Positions 1 through 7,781 of a DNA stretch of 21,381 nt are shown in pieces; within the stretch, counting starts at the first letter, position 1, and each line of letters opens with the position of its first letter. This DNA is from Lachnospiraceae bacterium. GTDB taxonomy: Bacteria; Bacillota; Clostridia; Lachnospirales; Lachnospiraceae. The notes below the pieces were generated by a model that saw only the letters and a program-made list of their open reading frames with translations, made no database searches and was not told the origin of the DNA. The stretch covers positions 1,277-22,657 of the forward strand of contig DPZM01000095.1 of the NCBI GenBank assembly GCA_003535955.1, given 5' to 3'. The position numbers and the translations under genes are program-made.

Positions 1-1
1 T

Positions 2-499
2 ATAGGGCCGGAAGACGTTGATGATTACAGAAAAAGAGGTGTGAAGATCGGTGCAAATCCGGCACTTTATGATTGTATTCTGGATTACGGACATGGTTAT
101 CTTATAGAGATAGGAGATAATGTAACCATGGCACATGTTACCGTGCTGACACATGACGCAAGCACAAAGAGGAAGCTGGGATACTCGAAAATAGGCAGGG
201 TGAAAATAGGCAGTGATGTGTTTATCGGGCACGGCACCATAATCCTCCCCGGCGTGACCATAGGCAATAATGTGGTGATAGGAGCGGGGAGCGTTGTCAA
301 AAGTGATATTCCGGATAATACCGTTGCCGTTGGAAATCCAGCCGCTGCTGTTTGTTCACTTGATAAATATATAGAAAAAAACAGGAAAAGAATGAGCTCT
401 TCGCCGGTTTATGATATACCGTGGGAAGAGAAAACGGATGCTGACCGGGAGAAGATAATGAATGATCTTTCGGACGGAACGATAGGCTATGATATATAG
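2..499 (+). CDS. Hexapeptide-repeat (LbH) acetyltransferase, 5' end cut off by the window
   Basis: This is probably a cytoplasmic acyl-CoA-dependent O- or N-acetyltransferase acting on a sugar or nucleotide sugar. The reading frame is open from base 2 with no stop, so the GTG at 41 is probably internal and the gene begins upstream; 165 codons are visible. Imperfect hexapeptide repeats of the [LIV]-G-x-x form are clear (IGRVKIGSDVFIGHGTIILP, then GVTIGNNVVIGAGSVV), followed by the typical closing segment V-x-G-N-P-A. The THD segment upstream of the repeats matches the region that carries the catalytic His in Maa/NodL-type enzymes. A charged tail of about 50 residues follows the helix. It is the first visible gene of the long + strand operon and ends 14 bp before the glycosyltransferase gene. 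The fold is certain; the acceptor is unknown. Confidence 0.88.
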   Translation: MGPEDVDDYRKRGVKIGANPALYDCILDYGHGYLIEIGDNVTMAHVTVLTHDASTKRKLGYSKIGRVKIGSDVFIGHGTIILPGVTIGNNVVIGAGSVVKSDIPDNTVAVGNPAAAVCSLDKYIEKNRKRMSSSPVYDIPWEEKTDADREKIMNDLSDGTIGYDI

Positions 500-513
500 A
501 ATAGGATAATGAA

Positions 514-1737
514 TTGAAAAAGCTGTATTTATTACTGGATGATTGGGATAATGACAGGAATTTTGTCGGTGGAGAGCTTGAACTGCTCAGGGCGAAATAT
601 GATGTAACCATTCTGTGTGACAGTGCGGTTGGCAACCGCTTACCCGGTGTCAGGTATATCATATATAAAGAACCTTCAATGACAAAGATGCTTTTGGGTG
701 TATTAAAGCTTATTTCAGATACCGATGCATGGAGAGAACTGATCAGGGCATCGAAATACCGGTCACAAGTCAGCGCAGGCGTCCGCGCGAGGATTTCCGA
801 GGTATTAAGGTTCTATATAAAGGCAGATCTTTTTCGTGTATTCATGTATAAGGAAGGCTGCTTTGAAGACGGAGCTTTATATTATTCATATTGGAATTTC
901 CGTAAATGCTACGCTGTCACACATGAGATATCCAAATTTAAAAACAGCAGGATCATATCCCGTATACATGGATATGATCTTTATGACGAGCAGCTCCCTT
1001 CAGGGTATCAACCCTTTAAGATCTCCATGGATGCAGCCCTTGACAAGCTGATCTTTGTATCCGAGCATGGAATGGAGTACTATCTGAACAAATACGGAAG
1101 AAAAGGATCCAAATATGAGCTCAGGTTACTCGGGACGAAGCGGCATGATGATACGGAGACATATGAGCGCAGGGAAGAGATGACAATAGTCAGCTGCTCC
1201 AGGATAGATGAGTGCAAGAGGGTAGGCAGGATCGTAGAAGCTCTTTCACTGATAAAGAAGGTTAATGTCAGGTGGGTTCATTTTGGTGACGGAGTTCTCG
1301 GAGATGAAGTGAGAAAGCTCGCGGGAGAACTCCTGAAAAAAAATCCATGCGTTAAGTATGAGTTCAGGGGCAGTGTTCCCAACACGGAAATTCATGACTT
1401 TTACAGATCGGAAATGATCGATGCCTTTATCACGTCATCCATGTCGGAAGGCAATCCCGTTTCGGTAATGGAAGCCATGTCATACGGAATTCCCGTTATT
1501 GCTCCTTCGATATGTAATTTTCCCAACATGATAGCAGGATGCGGAATAATGGTTTCGGATAAATGCCTGCCTTCCGAGATTGCCGGTGTAATAGAGGATT
1601 TACGGGAAATGCCGCTTGAGAAGATAACGGAATTGCGCATGAAAGCGAGATTACTCTGGGAAAAGAATTACGATGCGATGTCAAACAGCAGACGTTTTGT
1701 TGAAGAAGTGTTGGAGCCGTTGGAACGAAAGATTTAG
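514..1737 (+). CDS. Glycosyltransferase, GT4-like (GT-B fold)
   Basis: A 407-residue protein that most likely transfers a sugar from a nucleotide donor to a lipid-linked oligosaccharide at the cytoplasmic face. The C-terminal half has the GT4 pattern: a strand with SRIDECKR at about residues 229-236, where a donor-phosphate-binding R/K is expected, and an E-x7-E motif, E312 to E320, inside SEGNPVSVMEAMSYGIPVI. No membrane segment is apparent. The N-terminal half is divergent, which is usual for the acceptor-binding domain. The start is a TTG at 514; an AGGAT at 503-507 gives good spacing, the ATG at 509 runs into a stop after one codon, and the next in-frame ATG is far inside the protein. Only 2 bp separate its stop from the next gene. 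Donor and linkage cannot be read from the sequence. Confidence 0.85.
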   Translation: MKKLYLLLDDWDNDRNFVGGELELLRAKYDVTILCDSAVGNRLPGVRYIIYKEPSMTKMLLGVLKLISDTDAWRELIRASKYRSQVSAGVRARISEVLRFYIKADLFRVFMYKEGCFEDGALYYSYWNFRKCYAVTHEISKFKNSRIISRIHGYDLYDEQLPSGYQPFKISMDAALDKLIFVSEHGMEYYLNKYGRKGSKYELRLLGTKRHDDTETYERREEMTIVSCSRIDECKRVGRIVEALSLIKKVNVRWVHFGDGVLGDEVRKLAGELLKKNPCVKYEFRGSVPNTEIHDFYRSEMIDAFITSSMSEGNPVSVMEAMSYGIPVIAPSICNFPNMIAGCGIMVSDKCLPSEIAGVIEDLREMPLEKITELRMKARLLWEKNYDAMSNSRRFVEEVLEPLERKI

Positions 1738-1739
1738 GA

Positions 1740-3518
1740 ATGAACGAAGAAAGAAAAGTGCTGAATTGTAAAAAAGCCGGAGAAGTGCTTATAATACTGA
1801 CCCTTGCACTCTATCCGCTAAGGCATGCAGGGCAGGGACTTGATTACTGGGATGTGGGCTATAATTGTTTAAACTATCTGTATCCGGTTTTGGATAAGAT
1901 AAATCCTCCTGCTTTTTTCTCTACTTATCTTTCGATACATACGGGACATTTTTTCAGTACCCTGCCCGGCGGGAGTACCCTGCTAGGCATGAACCTGTAT
2001 TGCGGGCTTATAATATCATTCGGCTGCTGCCTTTCCTATGTATTTATGACACGTACTCTTAAATTCATGAAACTTCCCGTCTTTGCCGGCGAAGTGCTGA
2101 TGATGAGTCTGTGCTACAGCCCGGCCGTGATCCTGTATAATCATCTGTCGAATGTACTCGCACTTGCAGCTCTGATCTGTCTTTATATCGCTTTAAAGGA
2201 TAATAGGGATATTATGCTCATGATCGCGGGAGCATGTCTTTCCATAAATCTTTTCGTCAGGTTTTCCAATCTGCCGCAGGCTGCATTTATCCTTGCCGTG
2301 TGGATATATGTTTACCGGACCGGAAAAGATAAGAAGGACCTTATCCCCGGCATTTTGGTAAGAAAAACCGCTTTCTGTCTATCGGGTTATCTTTTGCCTC
2401 TTATTTTCTTTATTCTGTTGTTATCCGGAATTTATGGGAGGGGAAGCTACTTTAATGGTATAACTGATCTTTTTTCGATGACATCTGATGCGGAATCATA
2501 TAAGTCATCGTATATGCTTAAGGAAATGGTCCTTGCATATCTTAAAGGCATGCACAGGATGATATATATTGGTGCTTTCTGCCTTATCGCAGCCGGATTT
2601 AAATATACAGAGAGATGGAACAGGCATAAAGGGCGTGCTTTGGATATTGTGTACAGGATAATGCCGGGACTGCTTTCACTGATGATGCTTGCCCTTCTGG
2701 TATACAGGGATCTGCTTCAGTTCGATCATCATCATTATGCGGTCGTATATCTTAGTGCCGCATTGTTCCTGGATGCAGCCATGCTGTTCGCACTGCGGGA
2801 CCTTATTTCCAAAAGGCTTTCGGCCGATTCGAAGCTCTTTGCGGGCCTTGTACTGTTGCAGATCCTGACCAATTCGGTAGGAAGCAATACCGGAATATCG
2901 GTAGCTATGAACAGTATGTTCCTGTCAGCTCCATATGTTGTCTGCTCACTGACCGATATGGTCAAACAGAAAAGATGCGGTGAATATTCATATGAGATAT
3001 CGGTAGTCCTGTGTACGGCGGGAGCAGCCTTCTTCGCTCAATGCTTTATGTTTGGTGTGACATATGTATATCAGGAGGGTTATAATACAGGTGCAAGGAA
3101 CTTTTCGGTAACCGGAAACCATGTATTGTCAGATATAAAAATGTCTGAAGAAAGGGCCTCGTGCCTTCAGGATCTGACGGATTACCGTAATGATAACGGG
3201 CTTAAAGGCAGTGAAGTTATAACATACGGATCTATTCCGTCAATCGCTTATTATCTGGAAATGACTCCGGCCATGATGCCGTGGCCGGATCTGGAATCAT
3301 ATTCCGTTAAGGATATGGCATCTGATATAAAGAGGATCGAGGAAGAGATTGACAGGGGGGTGGGTGGATATCCTCTTGTTATTAAGGGATCGTTGCATGA
3401 ACCGGGTGCGGTTTTGGAGAATACCGAAAAGATACGCTTAATGGAATCCTTCCTTGATCGGTATGATTATGCTTTGGATCATTCAAATGACACATTTGAG
3501 GTATGGAGGAAAGAATGA
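1740..3518 (+). CDS. Polytopic membrane protein, GT-C-like candidate (first of a tandem pair)
   Basis: A 592-residue integral membrane protein with roughly ten or more hydrophobic segments and a soluble C-terminal part of about 130 residues that probably lies outside. Just after the first membrane segment is an acidic loop, GLDYWDVGYN, with D35 and D38. GT-C glycosyltransferases carry catalytic acidic residues in this first outer loop, so a polyprenyl-phosphate-sugar-dependent transferase is a reasonable inference. I recognise the general type from clostridial surface-glycan clusters but know no named member. The start ATG lies 2 bp after the preceding stop, and the 3' end overlaps the next gene by 4 bp (ATGA), which suggests translational coupling. 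Alternatives are a polymerase or ligase, which also have many membrane segments. Function is not established. Confidence 0.7.
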   Translation: MNEERKVLNCKKAGEVLIILTLALYPLRHAGQGLDYWDVGYNCLNYLYPVLDKINPPAFFSTYLSIHTGHFFSTLPGGSTLLGMNLYCGLIISFGCCLSYVFMTRTLKFMKLPVFAGEVLMMSLCYSPAVILYNHLSNVLALAALICLYIALKDNRDIMLMIAGACLSINLFVRFSNLPQAAFILAVWIYVYRTGKDKKDLIPGILVRKTAFCLSGYLLPLIFFILLLSGIYGRGSYFNGITDLFSMTSDAESYKSSYMLKEMVLAYLKGMHRMIYIGAFCLIAAGFKYTERWNRHKGRALDIVYRIMPGLLSLMMLALLVYRDLLQFDHHHYAVVYLSAALFLDAAMLFALRDLISKRLSADSKLFAGLVLLQILTNSVGSNTGISVAMNSMFLSAPYVVCSLTDMVKQKRCGEYSYEISVVLCTAGAAFFAQCFMFGVTYVYQEGYNTGARNFSVTGNHVLSDIKMSEERASCLQDLTDYRNDNGLKGSEVITYGSIPSIAYYLEMTPAMMPWPDLESYSVKDMASDIKRIEEEIDRGVGGYPLVIKGSLHEPGAVLENTEKIRLMESFLDRYDYALDHSNDTFEVWRKE

Positions 3519-5119
3519 TTTCGAACCTGAAAAAACATCCCGGATTAACTTCCGGCCTTTTTCTGGCGTTTGTGGTATTTCTGTGCTTTGTTCTTACATT
3601 TGTTTTTGAAGGTGTCGGAATAAAGGATCTTGCAATATCGTCCGCGGAGAATGATGAGCTTATATATTATTATGAAGTTGCCGGCGTGATAAACTACGGT
3701 ATCCCGCAGGGTTTTTTCGGCTATTATGAAGTATCTGCAAGAACATTGTCATTCGGGCCATGGTCTCCGTTGCTTATTATCAATTACTGCATTCTGGGTA
3801 AGTTATTTGGCTGGAGCCTGACTAAGGCGGTGTTCTACAACGCTTTTATGCTGATGCTTGCGGTTTTTCTCTTTGGACTTTTGGCCCGCCCCGGCAAATA
3901 TCAGACTGTTTTTTGCGCCATAGCCCTTTCTACTTACACTTTTCTTATGTATGGGATATTTTCTGTCGTTCCGGAGGTTACATGTTATTCGTATTCGATC
4001 ATATATATGGGTCTATGCTATTCGTCTCTTAGGGAAAACAAGAGATATAAAACCGTTTTAATGTTTTCCCTGGCATTTCTTCTTACTCTTATGCGGCCGT
4101 ATTATGCGGGGCTTATGATCCCGGCGTTATATTTCTGGTATAAAAGAAGGGGAAAAGGAGTTATAATTCCCGGAGCTTTACTGACTGTGGCGTCTGTATA
4201 CGGATATTTTTTCATCGCGGTGAATTTATGCGCGTGGAGTCCTGTGGGAGGATTTGCGGAAAGGCTCATCCCGAAGCTTGAGCTAAATAAGGACAACATA
4301 TATTTTCTTTGCAGCAAAATTTCGGTGTCACTTCTTGCCGGAGGCGGCGATATGATACGAAGGCTGGTACACGGACTGTATGCTTCCTACGAGCAATTGG
4401 TGGTTTTCTTCGTTGATGAAGTGTGGGCCAGGAACTTTTTTACATTCTATTATATCTTCATTCTTCTGGTCCTTCTTGTTATCCTGACCTGGAAAAAGAG
4501 ATCATCAGGGGGGAAGCTGACGGACAGTTTTTTGTGGAGATGCTTCTGGCCTGCATATTATACACTGATGACCCTTGCGGTGGCGCTTTATTTCAGCGGT
4601 TGGTCTGCTGACCGCCACCTTGCTGAATTTGTTGTTATGGGTATAATGTTTATTTCCATGGAGACAGGGGAGAGCGGATCGCGCAAATGGTTGTTTGCAC
4701 TGCTTGAGCTAGGGCTTATATATGCACTGACTAAGGTCCCTAACAGGGAGCGGGAGTATGTGTCACGGGAATATATAAATGAGATATATGAAGAAAAGGA
4801 AGAACTGGAAAAGATAATGCCGCTAACATACACCGGAGAACCATCATGGGATAATACCGTCTTCTGGATGTATAAGGACAAGGTGGACGGCGAAGAAGTG
4901 ATCATTCCGTGGAGAGCCCTGTATGCCATACCTGACGGATATGCCTTTAATATGACATTGGGGGATGAATGGTTCGACCATCTAAAGGAGAAGAATGCTA
5001 AAATGAGAAGTAAGTATTTTGCTACTGTTCCTTCGGGGGACGGAGAAGAGTGGTGCATAAACAATGGTGGAAGAAAGATCGCGGAATACGGGGGCATAGT
5101 ATTATATCAGCTCCATTGA
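3515..5119 (+). CDS. Polytopic membrane protein, GT-C-like candidate (second of the tandem pair)
   Basis: A 534-residue membrane protein with about ten hydrophobic segments and a soluble C-terminal region of roughly 110 residues. I chose the ATG at 3515 over the in-frame ATG at 3503 because GGAGG at 3505-3509 is an ideal ribosome binding site for 3515, and 3515 forms an ATGA overlap with the previous stop. The first outer loop is acidic (SSAENDELIYYYE, with E45, D47 and E48) and is followed by an aromatic, glycine-rich stretch ending GPWSPLL. This layout resembles GT-C enzymes that use lipid-phosphate sugars outside the membrane, but no named family is recognised with confidence. It shares overall plan with the gene before it without being an obvious duplicate. 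The two probably act together on the exported glycan (inference). Confidence 0.7.
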   Translation: MISNLKKHPGLTSGLFLAFVVFLCFVLTFVFEGVGIKDLAISSAENDELIYYYEVAGVINYGIPQGFFGYYEVSARTLSFGPWSPLLIINYCILGKLFGWSLTKAVFYNAFMLMLAVFLFGLLARPGKYQTVFCAIALSTYTFLMYGIFSVVPEVTCYSYSIIYMGLCYSSLRENKRYKTVLMFSLAFLLTLMRPYYAGLMIPALYFWYKRRGKGVIIPGALLTVASVYGYFFIAVNLCAWSPVGGFAERLIPKLELNKDNIYFLCSKISVSLLAGGGDMIRRLVHGLYASYEQLVVFFVDEVWARNFFTFYYIFILLVLLVILTWKKRSSGGKLTDSFLWRCFWPAYYTLMTLAVALYFSGWSADRHLAEFVVMGIMFISMETGESGSRKWLFALLELGLIYALTKVPNREREYVSREYINEIYEEKEELEKIMPLTYTGEPSWDNTVFWMYKDKVDGEEVIIPWRALYAIPDGYAFNMTLGDEWFDHLKEKNAKMRSKYFATVPSGDGEEWCINNGGRKIAEYGGIVLYQLH

Positions 5120-5139
5120 ATGAATAAGGATATGAACGA

Positions 5140-6231
5140 ATGATAGGGAAAAGTCTGAAAAGAGCCGCGGCAGTGTCCGCATTTATCATTGTATTTATAT
5201 ATCTGTTTATCCATCTGACCTATGTATTTCGCGAGCCCCTGTCACATACGCGGGAACATATGATGGGATTCTACAGTGAGAAGAAAAATACGGTCGATGT
5301 GGTTGTATTGGGGACCAGCTGCACCTTTTCCGCCATCGCGCCAATGCAGATGTGGGAGGATTACGGTATAGCCGCATATGATTTTTGTACAAATGTATTG
5401 CTTGAGGATACGATGAAATATGCGCTTAGGGAGATAAAAAAGACTCAGTCGCCCAAGCTTATCATAATAGATACCGCTCCTTTTATGAATGCGTATATAG
5501 CCCGGAACGGTCCGGATAATACACAGATTATGAGATATAATATCGACGGATTCCGTATATCAAAAAACAGGATCGACCTTATTAACAGCGTGATCGCTGA
5601 TAAAGAAAAAAGAATGAATTATTATTTTGATCTTTTATATTATCATTCCAATCCCGAACCTGAGGTAAAAAACTGGAATTGGAACCGGTCAACTCCCTAT
5701 AAGGGCTATTCCAACCTTCAGATAGATGTGGGATATCCGGATGAACATGAAGATGTAAACGTACCGGCCGATAAATATCCAATATCAGATGCGGAGCAAA
5801 GAGTTCTTGATGATCTTCTTGACGAGATAGATGCCTTGGGATTTAATGTTTTGTTTATAACGGATCCCTACTGGCCGGTAGACAATAAGGAGGAGGCAAT
5901 GGGCAGGGCCGAATATCTACAGGTCTATCTTACCGGAAAGGGTTATGACTTTCTTGACATGCATGAGTATCTGGATGATATCGGTATCAAAGGAAGTGAG
6001 GATTATTCAATGGATTATAATCACTATACAATAACCGGTGCGATCAAGAATACCAGGTTTCTTGGAGGGTATATCCATGATAAGTATGATCTGCCCGACA
6101 GACGCAATGACAGCGGATATGATAAATGGCGCAGAGAGTATGATGAGTGGGTAAATATTGTCCTTCCTGAGAATATCAAGTGGACAAATGATGCAAGAGA
6201 GGAATATTTAAGCAATCAATCGAGAGATTAA
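5140..6231 (+). CDS. Membrane-anchored SGNH-type esterase/acyltransferase, MBOAT partner
   Basis: A 363-residue protein with one N-terminal membrane segment (about residues 10-30), so the rest should face outside. Block I of an SGNH hydrolase appears as VVVLGTSCTFSAI, making S60 the likely nucleophile, and a D-x-x-H motif, D292-Y-N-H295, supplies the rest of a catalytic triad near the C-terminus. The protein is followed directly by an MBOAT gene. In known MBOAT systems (DltB/DltD, PatA/PatB, AlgI with AlgJ/AlgX) the membrane enzyme hands an acyl group to an SGNH-like outer partner that places it on the glycan; the same division of labour is inferred here. AAGGA at 5126-5130 precedes the ATG with a rather long spacer. 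It could instead remove acyl groups. The target is unknown. Confidence 0.78.
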   Translation: MIGKSLKRAAAVSAFIIVFIYLFIHLTYVFREPLSHTREHMMGFYSEKKNTVDVVVLGTSCTFSAIAPMQMWEDYGIAAYDFCTNVLLEDTMKYALREIKKTQSPKLIIIDTAPFMNAYIARNGPDNTQIMRYNIDGFRISKNRIDLINSVIADKEKRMNYYFDLLYYHSNPEPEVKNWNWNRSTPYKGYSNLQIDVGYPDEHEDVNVPADKYPISDAEQRVLDDLLDEIDALGFNVLFITDPYWPVDNKEEAMGRAEYLQVYLTGKGYDFLDMHEYLDDIGIKGSEDYSMDYNHYTITGAIKNTRFLGGYIHDKYDLPDRRNDSGYDKWRREYDEWVNIVLPENIKWTNDAREEYLSNQSRD

Positions 6232-6237
6232 TCTCGA
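6220..6237 (+). other. Small inverted repeat at the esterase/MBOAT junction
   Basis: TCGAGA at 6220-6225 pairs with TCTCGA at 6232-6237 around a 6-base loop, and the overlapping GAGATTAATCTC at 6224-6235 is a perfect palindrome. The hairpin covers the stop codon (6229-6231) of the esterase gene and touches a GAGGA at 6236-6240. There is no run of T after it, so it does not look like a terminator. It may affect mRNA processing or translation of the MBOAT gene, or it may be chance. Confidence 0.3.
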
Positions 6238-6263
6238 GGACTGTGACAATAAGAGGTATAACA

Positions 6264-7766
6264 GTGGGCTTCAATTCACAGGAATTTTTGATTTTCTTTC
6301 CATGTACGGTGATCATATACTTCCTTCTTCCGGGAAGGGCTAAAAGCGTATGGCTGCTTGCCGGCAGCTACTACTTTTATATGGCGTGGAATCCGATGTA
6401 CATTTTTTTACTGATGTTTTCCACGTTGGTGACTTATATTTCCGGATTGCTGTTGGACAGGTTGACTACAACAAATGCCGGGATTAAGGCTAAAAGGGCT
6501 GTTGTAACGGCAAGTCTTGTGATAAATCTGGGCATGCTGATATATTATAAGTACACAGCATTTCTTGCCGATCTTGCGGACAGGTTTGCAAGGGACATTC
6601 TGCATCAGAGTCCGGTGTTTGCAGGGCGTATACCGGATATAGTGCTTCCTGTGGGAATATCCTTTTTCACCTTTCAGGCATTAAGCTATACAATAGATGT
6701 ATACAGAGGAGAGATATCTGCTGAAAAAAATATTATACGATACGCTCTTTTTGTTTCGTTTTTCCCACAGTTGGTAGCGGGTCCCATCGAAAGATCCAAG
6801 AATCTGCTTGTTCAGGTCAGAAACATAGGCAGGGAGAAACTATGGAATTATGAAGGTATCATAAGGGGTCTCATTCTTATGCTGTGGGGCTTTTTTATGA
6901 AGGTAGTGATCGCAGACCGGCTAAGCGTTTTAACAGATCCGGTATTCAGTGATCAGGCTGCCTATGGTGCATCAATGAGGATAATGGCAATAGCCGGATT
7001 TGCGATACAGATTTACTGTGATTTTGCCGGATATTCAACCATCGCCATCGGTGCCGCGAAGGTAATGGGAATAAATCTTATGGAGAACTTCAATACCCCA
7101 TTTTTTGCGCGAAATGTTAAAGACTTTTGGAACCGCTGGCACATATCGATGAGCTCATGGTTCAGGGATTATCTGTACATACCGCTGGGGGGAAGCAGAT
7201 GTTCTAAGAGACGCTACTACTTCAACCTGTTTATTACATTTCTGGCAAGCGGACTGTGGCATGGTGCCGCGGCCAAGTATTTAGTGTGGGGAGGTCTTAA
7301 CGGTCTTCTTCAGATACTGAACAGGTGGTGGGAACCATACAGGAAACGACTTCTTGGTGCCCTTCATTTAAGCGAAGATGGGCCTGTAAGGTATCTGGAA
7401 ATGATTATCAGTTTTATTACCTTTACACTGACGCTGGTTGTGTTCAGAGCCAATTCATTGAAGCTTGCTGTTGAATATTATATACATACCCTGACAAGGC
7501 CGGACTACATTCAGTTTATAAAGGATAGAACCTATCAGTCTTTGGTTTCCGACAGGGATCTGATCATTACGGCCATTTCGATAGCAGTGTTGCTGATCGT
7601 AGGATTGATACGTAAAAACAAAGGAAAAACTCTGGATGTCTTTCTGATGGAAAAAAGTTATCCTGTAAGGGCACTTGTGATGATGTTTTTGCTGTTTTAT
7701 ATAATTTTGTTTGGGCAGTACGGAGAGGATGTATATACTCAGCCCTTTGTATATTTTCAGTTTTAG
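6264..7766 (+). CDS. MBOAT-family membrane O-acyltransferase (first of three)
   Basis: A 500-residue polytopic enzyme of the membrane-bound O-acyltransferase family (AlgI/DltB/PatA type) that moves an acyl group, usually acetyl, across the membrane for transfer to an exported glycan. Family hallmarks in order: the N-terminal FNSQEFLIFFP, LPVGISFFTFQALSY, LVAGPIERS, the block FWNRWHISMSSWFRDYLYIP containing H293, and SGLWHGAA with the catalytic H333. The start is a GTG at 6264 with AAGAGG seven bases upstream; a GTG at 6243 is in frame, but it has only 2 bp after its GAGGA and adds seven residues before the family's usual beginning. The preceding SGNH gene, 32 bp away, is its likely partner. 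The enzyme class is clear; the acyl donor and acceptor are not. Confidence 0.93.
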   Translation: MGFNSQEFLIFFPCTVIIYFLLPGRAKSVWLLAGSYYFYMAWNPMYIFLLMFSTLVTYISGLLLDRLTTTNAGIKAKRAVVTASLVINLGMLIYYKYTAFLADLADRFARDILHQSPVFAGRIPDIVLPVGISFFTFQALSYTIDVYRGEISAEKNIIRYALFVSFFPQLVAGPIERSKNLLVQVRNIGREKLWNYEGIIRGLILMLWGFFMKVVIADRLSVLTDPVFSDQAAYGASMRIMAIAGFAIQIYCDFAGYSTIAIGAAKVMGINLMENFNTPFFARNVKDFWNRWHISMSSWFRDYLYIPLGGSRCSKRRYYFNLFITFLASGLWHGAAAKYLVWGGLNGLLQILNRWWEPYRKRLLGALHLSEDGPVRYLEMIISFITFTLTLVVFRANSLKLAVEYYIHTLTRPDYIQFIKDRTYQSLVSDRDLIITAISIAVLLIVGLIRKNKGKTLDVFLMEKSYPVRALVMMFLLFYIILFGQYGEDVYTQPFVYFQF

Positions 7767-7781
7767 ACATGAGGAAGGCAA

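Noticed and set aside
41..43. GTG as the true start of the first acetyltransferase gene
   Set aside because: The frame is open to the window edge and no convincing ribosome binding site precedes the GTG, so the gene is treated as cut at its 5' end.
4588..5097. 169-codon open frame on the - strand
   Set aside because: It is antisense to the C-terminal part of the second GT-C-like gene; the translation is serine-rich and featureless, and no ribosome binding site supports it.
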